Shown here piece by piece: positions 39,535 to 44,104 of a stretch of DNA of 44,104 nucleotides. The notes beneath the pieces were generated by a model. The model saw only the letters and a list, made by a program, of their open reading frames with translations. It did not search any database and was not told the DNA's origin. The DNA is from Pontibacter diazotrophicus. GTDB taxonomy: Bacteria; Bacteroidota; Bacteroidia; Cytophagales; Hymenobacteraceae. The DNA lies in assembly GCF_003367245.1 (NCBI RefSeq), contig NZ_QRGR01000042.1:1-44104 (forward strand), in the 5' to 3' direction. The position numbers and the translations under genes are program-made. Position 1 is the stretch's first letter. Every line of letters starts with the position of its first letter.

Positions 39535-39945
39535 ATGAAAACAACGAATATCAAAGTAGCAAAAGACCCATCAGCATATAACACGCTAACTCCGGAAGAA
39601 GCCCGCATTATCGTCAATAAAGGCACGGAGTATCCAGGCACGGGCGAATATGAACACAACAGGGCAGAAGGGGTGTACTTGTGCAAGCGCTGCAACAACC
39701 CCCTTTATACCTCCGAATATAAGTTCGAGTCGCATTGCGGCTGGCCGAGCTTTGACGATGAGATACCCGGAGCCGTGAAGCGGGTGCCGGATGCAGACGG
39801 TCGCCGCACAGAGATTGTTTGCGCCAACTGCGGTGCTCATCTGGGACATGTATTCAAAGGCGAATACATGACGCCAAAGAACGTGCGCCATTGCGTGAAC
39901 TCACTGTCTATGAACTTTGTGCCGGTAGAAGAACTGGACAAGTAA
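39535..39945 (+). CDS. msrB: Peptide-methionine (R)-S-oxide reductase
   Basis: 136 residues, no signal peptide. The zinc-binding pairs are CKRCNNPLY and CANCGAHLGHVF, with SHCGWPSFD between them. The catalytic Cys is in RHCVNSLSMNF, aligned with the usual RYCINS. It reduces methionine-R-sulfoxide in proteins using thioredoxin. The N-terminus begins MKTTNIKVAKDPSAYNTLTP, typical for cytoplasmic forms. The gene stands directly before a decayed second msrB (39961-40097) and msrA (40112), so the three form one repair operon. Confidence 0.95.
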   Translation: MKTTNIKVAKDPSAYNTLTPEEARIIVNKGTEYPGTGEYEHNRAEGVYLCKRCNNPLYTSEYKFESHCGWPSFDDEIPGAVKRVPDADGRRTEIVCANCGAHLGHVFKGEYMTPKNVRHCVNSLSMNFVPVEELDK

Positions 39946-39960
39946 AAGCAAGGCATGAAG

Positions 39961-40097
39961 CAGATGCGCAGATGCGTTCGCTGTTCGTTACGCCTATAAG
40001 CGCACATGGGGCACCTGTTCGACGATAACAGACCCCTGCGCAGGCTAGGTATTGCATAAATGCAGTCTCCCTTAAATTAGATAAAGACAAAGAATAA
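39961..40097 (+). pseudogene. Remnant of a second msrB
   Basis: Within the 166-base gap between msrB and msrA there are C-terminal msrB motifs in shifted frames: VRCSL, AHMGHLFDD, then QARYCINAVSLKLDKDKE, with stops between. The RYCINAVSLKL form (the standard catalytic motif) differs from that of the intact neighbour (RHCVNS), so this is a relic of a different msrB copy and not a partial duplication of the neighbour. It ends at 40097, 14 bases before msrA. Confidence 0.75.
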
Positions 40098-40111
40098 AGA
40101 CAATATCAAGT

Positions 40112-40657
40112 ATGGAATTAGCAACATTCGGCAACGGATGCTTCTGGTGTACGGAGGCTGTCTTTCAGGATTTAGAAGGAGTGGAAAAAGTGGTGTCGGG
40201 ATATGCGGGCGGCCACGTGGAGAACCCCACCTACAAACAAGTATGCTCTGGCACTACAGGCCATGCAGAGGTGATCCAAATCACCTATGACCCTCAAAGA
40301 ATAAGCTATGACGAGCTGTTGGAGGTATTCTGGAATACGCATGACCCCACTACGCTAAATCGCCAGGGCAACGATGTGGGCACCCAGTACCGCTCAGTTG
40401 TATTCTACCATAACCAGGAGCAGCAAGAGAGGGCAGGGAAATACAGGCAGGAGCTGGATTCTTCGGGTGCTTTCAACGGCCCCATCGTAACCGGCATTGA
40501 GCCCCTGCCGGAATTTTATCCGGCCGAGGGTTACCATCAGGATTATTACAATCAAAATGGCTCGCAGCCGTACTGCAGCTTTGTGGTAAGGCCGAAGGTA
40601 GAAAAGTTCAGGAAGGTGTTTAAGGATAAGCTGAAGCCTGAGTTCAGTAACAAATAG
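40112..40657 (+). CDS. msrA: Peptide-methionine (S)-S-oxide reductase
   Basis: 181 residues, full length. The catalytic GNGCFWCTEAVFQDLEG (GCFWC...E) is at residues 8-20, followed by VVSGYAGG, NPTYKQVCSGTTGHAEVI, and YHQDYYNQN near the C-terminus. It reduces methionine-S-sulfoxide in proteins. The ATG at 40112 gives the standard MELATFGNGCFWC start. It is co-transcribed with msrB (and the msrB remnant) upstream. Confidence 0.95.
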   Translation: MELATFGNGCFWCTEAVFQDLEGVEKVVSGYAGGHVENPTYKQVCSGTTGHAEVIQITYDPQRISYDELLEVFWNTHDPTTLNRQGNDVGTQYRSVVFYHNQEQQERAGKYRQELDSSGAFNGPIVTGIEPLPEFYPAEGYHQDYYNQNGSQPYCSFVVRPKVEKFRKVFKDKLKPEFSNK

Positions 40658-40783
40658 TACCAGTAAGGACGACTTCATTCCGGATGAGGCAGTCATTTGG
40701 AAAAGAACTGGTGTTCTGAGACACAAGACAAAAACTTTTATCAAGAAAGCCCGCAGATCATAAAGTAACATACTTATTTATAA

Positions 40784-41101
40784 GCAAGAGAGGCTCCTCG
40801 TGGCGAGGAACACCTGTACTGGGAGCATGAAAGCGGGCAGAAAGCTATCCGGATCATTTACAGGAAGACAGATGGAGTGGTGACGGGCATTAACCTGATG
40901 GGCATCCGCTACCGCCATGAGCTGTGTGACCGGTGGCTCCAATCAAACGCCACTGTACAGCAGGTATTTTCAGAACTAAAGGCGGCCAGTTTTGAACCGG
41001 AGTTTTACAGGAAACATGAAGGTGAAATCATGAGGGAATTCAAAGGAAAATTCCAGCCACAACAGGTGAAGATAAGAAAAAAGCTGTTTGGCGTTTTCTA
41101 G
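40784..41101 (+). pseudogene. C-terminal stump of a flavin/pyridine-nucleotide oxidoreductase
   Basis: The frame is open from 40784 (after a stop at 40781) to 41101, 105 codons, with no ATG until late (GTG at 40877). The sequence YWEHESGQKAIRIIYRKTDG, then GINLMGIRYRHELCDRWLQ and FEPEFYRKHEGEIMREFKGK looks like the C-terminus of an FAD-dependent oxidoreductase that precedes a polyferredoxin gene in Bacteroidota. The FAD and NAD domains are missing. The 5' end falls exactly at a GGCTCCTC hairpin half (40792-40809) resembling terminators elsewhere in the window, so a deletion has probably fused the msrA terminator to the stump. Confidence 0.6.
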
Positions 41102-41136
41102 ATAAAAAGGATTAAAGAAGGGTGGGAACTAACTAT

Positions 41137-42729
41137 ATGCCTATAATACAAAAAGCCGGAATGGCACTGTTTCTTCTGGCAATAGCGCTGCTCACAGCTA
41201 TCCCTTTCATGGGACAGTACCGGCTGACGCCCCAGATGGTGGAAGAGGTAGTCACAGACACCGGGCAGCTGGAGTACGTAAGCGCTGAACTGGAGGAAAT
41301 GCTCGGGAAAACGTATTCTTCCAAGTTCGCTTACATCAGCGACCTGGATGATGCCTTCTCCACCAGTGCCACTAAAATCCAGGATTACAACCAGATAGAC
41401 AACCGGGAAACAGAGGTCAATAACCTGGAGGAGTACATGGCGGGGCAGTATAAGTTTTATCTGACCAGGAAAGCCACCACCGGGACCATTCAGGAACACA
41501 CCGGGCTGTGGCTGCTCCTCACTATTGGGTTGGGCACTTTGGGTGCCTTCTTGTATATACTGCCTAAACTGGGCCTGCTCCCGGGTATCAAGAACGACCA
41601 CATTTTCCACAGCCAGAACACCGGCCTGGGCTGGATCGGGTATACCATCGGCACACTCCTTATTCTGTTTTATGTGCTCCTCTACTGGTACCCGGAGTAT
41701 ATCACGGAATGGATGGTCCTCACAGACCCCATCAGCAAGCGTATCAGCGGCAACGAGGCCAGCCAGTGGTTTTTTTATGGCCTGCTGTACACGCTGGCCA
41801 TCCTGGTCATGGGCGTCCGCATGATCATCAAGTACCGCCACAGCCGGTACCACATCATCCGCACCCTTTCGGTGATGTTCTTCCAGACCGCTTTCGCGTT
41901 TATGATACCGGAAATCCTTATCCGGCTCAACCAGCCTTACTTCGATTTTAAGAATATCTGGCCCCTCAACTATAACTTCTTCTTCGACTATAACATTGAG
42001 CAGTTTACCAGCAGCGGCTCAGTGGGTCTGTTCATGCTTATCTGGGGTATCCTGCTTGTCATCGTGGCGGTGCCTTTGTTCAGCTATTTCTATGGCAAAA
42101 GGTGGTATTGCTCCTGGGTGTGCGGCTGTGGCGGGCTGGCCGAGACGCTGGGCGATCCCTACCGCCAGCTCTCCAACAAGTCCCTAAAGGCATGGAAGGT
42201 GGAGCGGTGGATGATACACAGTGTGCTGGTGTTCGCTGTGGTGATGACGGCTGGCGTGCTGTACACATATTTCACTGGCAGTGGTACCTTTCTGTTCATC
42301 GACACCTATACCCTGCGGGCTACCTATGGCTTTCTGATAGGGGCCGCCTTTGCCGGGGTGGTAGGGGTGGGCTTCTACCCGATAATGGGCAACAGGGTCT
42401 GGTGCAGGTTCGGCTGTCCCCTGGCGGCTTATATCGGTATTGTGCAAAGGTTCAAGTCCCGGTTCCGGATTACCACCAACGGCGGGCAGTGCATCTCCTG
42501 CGGCAACTGCTCCACCTACTGCGAAATGGGAATCGATGTGCGGTGGTATGCGCAGAGAGGGCAGAATATCGTGCGTTCCTCCTGTGTGGGCTGCGGTGTA
42601 TGCGCCTCCGTCTGCCCCCGCGGTGTCTTGAAGCTGGAGAATGGGGAAGAGGAAGGGCGGTTCGGGAAGCCTATACTTATTGGCAACAACAGCGTGCAGG
42701 TCTTTTCAGACCTCGATTATATAAGATAA
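41137..42729 (+). CDS. Polyferredoxin-type membrane iron-sulfur protein
   Basis: 530 residues from the ATG at 41137 (MPIIQKAGMALFLLAIAL), preceded by an AAGAAGGGTGGG ribosome-binding site; a GTG at 41122 would add five residues. Membrane spans: an N-terminal anchor (about 6-25), then six or so (about 130-150, 165-190, 210-235, 285-305, 340-360, 380-405). There are four Cys clusters: CSWVCGCGG, CRFGCP, then two ferredoxin-type 4Fe-4S motifs, CISCGNCSTYC (2x[4Fe-4S] start) and CVGCGVCASVCP. It is similar in layout to NapH/CcoG-type proteins, which pass electrons across the membrane. It probably received them from the oxidoreductase whose stump precedes it. The system may now be impaired. Confidence 0.85.
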   Translation: MPIIQKAGMALFLLAIALLTAIPFMGQYRLTPQMVEEVVTDTGQLEYVSAELEEMLGKTYSSKFAYISDLDDAFSTSATKIQDYNQIDNRETEVNNLEEYMAGQYKFYLTRKATTGTIQEHTGLWLLLTIGLGTLGAFLYILPKLGLLPGIKNDHIFHSQNTGLGWIGYTIGTLLILFYVLLYWYPEYITEWMVLTDPISKRISGNEASQWFFYGLLYTLAILVMGVRMIIKYRHSRYHIIRTLSVMFFQTAFAFMIPEILIRLNQPYFDFKNIWPLNYNFFFDYNIEQFTSSGSVGLFMLIWGILLVIVAVPLFSYFYGKRWYCSWVCGCGGLAETLGDPYRQLSNKSLKAWKVERWMIHSVLVFAVVMTAGVLYTYFTGSGTFLFIDTYTLRATYGFLIGAAFAGVVGVGFYPIMGNRVWCRFGCPLAAYIGIVQRFKSRFRITTNGGQCISCGNCSTYCEMGIDVRWYAQRGQNIVRSSCVGCGVCASVCPRGVLKLENGEEEGRFGKPILIGNNSVQVFSDLDYIR

Positions 42730-42879
42730 CATTTTTCTCAACTTAGCGCATTTTGGGCTCGGGCTCATGAAGGAAGAGAGCTCTGCCGGGAATATATTTC
42801 GCTCAGCCTTTATGAGTTAAAAACAAATTACGTAAACTTCAAAACTATGCAGTCTAACCGTTCTAATCCATATTACTTT

Positions 42880-43644
42880 ATGACCTCTAACAGCTTCTGG
42901 CCCCTTCTGCGCATCACTGGTTTTCTGTCTTTGTTGCTGCTGATTTCCTGCCAGCAGGAGCCAACCGTTGACTCAGAACTGCTTGAGAAAACGCTGGCTT
43001 ACCACGACCCGGAGGGCAACTGGCCAGAGCTGAAAACCCGCCTTTACTTAAGCTCTGCCGATACCGCCGGGCAAGAGAACCCCTTCGAGATAGAGCTGGA
43101 CAACAGCACCGGCTATTTCGCCCACATCAGCCGGCAGGACGGGAAAGAAGCGGTGAAAGGCATCGCCGACGGCAAGGAGTTTTACCTGCTGGACGGCAAA
43201 GGAGATATAAGCGCAGAAGACAGGGAAAAATACGGCCTTACCCCCGATGACCTGAAGTGGGTACACAGTTTCTACAGCTACCTGTACGGGCTTCCCATGA
43301 AGCTGACGGATGAAGGGGTAAACGTAGCGGAGGCCGCCAGCAGCGAGGAAATCGAGGGGAAAGAATACCGGGTGCTGGAGGTAAACTATGATGATGCCGT
43401 GGGTTCTGATAACTGGTTTTTTTACCTCAACCCAGAGACATATGCCATGGAGGCTTACCGCTTTAACCACGGTGAGCCGGAAAGCGGGGAGTACATTCTG
43501 CTGGAAGAGGAGGTCATGGTAGACGGCATCCGGATGCCAAAGGTGCGCAAGTGGTACTGGAATAAAAACAAAGAATACATCGGCACCGACACCATCATCA
43601 AGGCAGAACCTCTTACATCCTACAGGGTACCTGCTGAAAATTAG
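42880..43644 (+). CDS. DUF6503-like lipoprotein
   Basis: 254 residues from the ATG at 42880 (MTSNSFWPLLRITGFL); an earlier ATG at 42847 adds 11 residues before the same lipobox. The signal ends in LLLLISC, a lipobox, so it is anchored in the inner or outer membrane. The mature part is acidic and beta-rich, with the DUF6503 pattern: YHDPEGNWPELKTRLYL, WVHSFYSYLYGLPMKLTD, KEYRVLEVNYDDAVGSDNWF, FNHGEPESGEYILLEEE. Such proteins are outer-membrane or periplasmic with unknown function. It follows the polyferredoxin gene by 150 bases on the same strand. Confidence 0.75.
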   Translation: MTSNSFWPLLRITGFLSLLLLISCQQEPTVDSELLEKTLAYHDPEGNWPELKTRLYLSSADTAGQENPFEIELDNSTGYFAHISRQDGKEAVKGIADGKEFYLLDGKGDISAEDREKYGLTPDDLKWVHSFYSYLYGLPMKLTDEGVNVAEAASSEEIEGKEYRVLEVNYDDAVGSDNWFFYLNPETYAMEAYRFNHGEPESGEYILLEEEVMVDGIRMPKVRKWYWNKNKEYIGTDTIIKAEPLTSYRVPAEN

Positions 43645-43846
43645 CTTGCCGGATGCAATAACTGCCAGCCTTTTTCTTTAAAGTGGCTGCCTCGTCCTGA
43701 AGTAGGGTAACGGCTTTTCTTTGCTAATCCTTCAGCTGGTTTACACATATCCTTTCTTCTTGCGCTGACCTGGCCCAGCACTAGTCCCTAGGCATCTGCC
43801 TTATCTTGTATCGCAAAACGTTAGTGGCTGTTGCACAACTCAGCTT

Positions 43847-44104
43847 TTAGTACGACTTTCTTGCAGCCATTATTCGGAATAAGCATATAATGCTCCTCTC
43901 TTTGATTGTGGTCAAGCGACAGGGGTGAAACCAATAGCTGAAGGTATGAACATGTGGCTGCTCCCTTTCCATTGCTATTGCCATGCTCACAGACTTTTTC
44001 GGTCTGTTCCTCATGTACTTTCTTATGTTGAAGGCAGCGGCAGCCAGGAGCATGACCTTATGAGCGCCTGATTTTCCCAGCACATTGATGTTGCGCAGGC
44101 CATA
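43847..44104 (-). CDS. IS1182-like transposase, C-terminal fragment (cut by window edge)
   Basis: The minus strand is open from the window edge to a TAA at 43847-43849, 85 residues. It starts YGLRNINVLGKSGAHKVMLL, AAAAFNIRKYMR, which is the C-terminal (G-R...GKxGAHKVMLxAAAFNxxKY) signature of IS1182-family transposases. The tail after that (HVHTFSYWFHPCRL) is not conserved. GTGGCTGTTGCACAACT just outside the gene (43825-43841) may be the element's terminal repeat. The stretch 43645-43824 before it shows no gene. Confidence 0.75.
   Translation of the reverse strand, partial: YGLRNINVLGKSGAHKVMLLAAAAFNIRKYMRNRPKKSVSMAIAMEREQPHVHTFSYWFHPCRLTTIKERSIICLFRIMAARKSY

Noticed and set aside
1..44104. 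tRNA or rRNA genes
   Set aside because: No cloverleaf-like arms with CCA-type ends or rRNA-like conserved words were noticed on either strand.

Overview
The window is from a Bacteroidota chromosome, most likely Pontibacter or another Hymenobacteraceae genus. Evidence: a type IX secretion (T9SS) type A sorting domain at the C-terminus of a giant surface protein, a TonB receptor with a carboxypeptidase-like N-terminal domain, Bacteroidota-style lipoproteins, a promoter of TTTG / TAnnTTTG type, and AT-rich leaders. The genus is inferred from general resemblance of the proteins; no 16S or tRNA gene is visible.

Layout. 1-610: tail of an IS110-family transposase and a decayed IS1-like transposase. 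700-7145: a secreted PepSY-like protein, a lipoprotein and a 1362-residue T9SS cargo protein. 7146-9000: non-coding DNA with a TGTTGCTGG tandem repeat, then a complete 873-bp IS5-family element with 16-bp inverted repeats and a TAA target duplication. 9405-17553: a sensory island with two single-domain response regulators, an orphan PAS histidine kinase, two stand-alone heme-NO-binding (H-NOX) proteins, a GAF protein, two related proteins possibly of STAS/SEC14 type, and several tiny proteins, some duplicated with their neighbours. 18082-21705: iron uptake, with a TonB-dependent siderophore receptor, a PepSY membrane protein and two palindromic operators. 21709-26300: degraded accessory DNA holding a frameshifted Fic AMP-transferase gene, remnants of a ribbon-helix-helix-like gene and of a nuclease, and small unannotated ORFs. 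26310-28298: a secreted alpha/beta hydrolase and a small secreted protein. 28577-35752: a probable defence pair, a 1954-residue transglutaminase-like/DUF4011/SF1 helicase/Vsr-like nuclease protein and a YhcG-type nuclease. 36046-38421: a TetR regulator and a PQQ-type sugar dehydrogenase with a palindromic operator between them. 38690-43644: a ZIP-like membrane protein, msrB, a decayed second msrB, msrA, the C-terminal stump of a probable flavin oxidoreductase, a polyferredoxin-like membrane protein and a DUF6503-like lipoprotein. The window ends in an IS1182-like transposase.

The strongest candidate for something undescribed is the 9.4-17.6 kb sensory island. Two H-NOX paralogues, both keeping the proximal His and the YxSxR heme motif, sit among a GAF sensor, a kinase without a dedicated output domain and two receiver-only proteins. 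A [tiny helical protein | receiver] cassette occurs twice in it. Other signals include a dispersed element of about 65 bp present in three or four copies, and a recurrent pattern of single-base homopolymer frameshifts in small accessory genes, which could be real decay or sequencing error. All protein identifications are from reading motifs; no database search was run.
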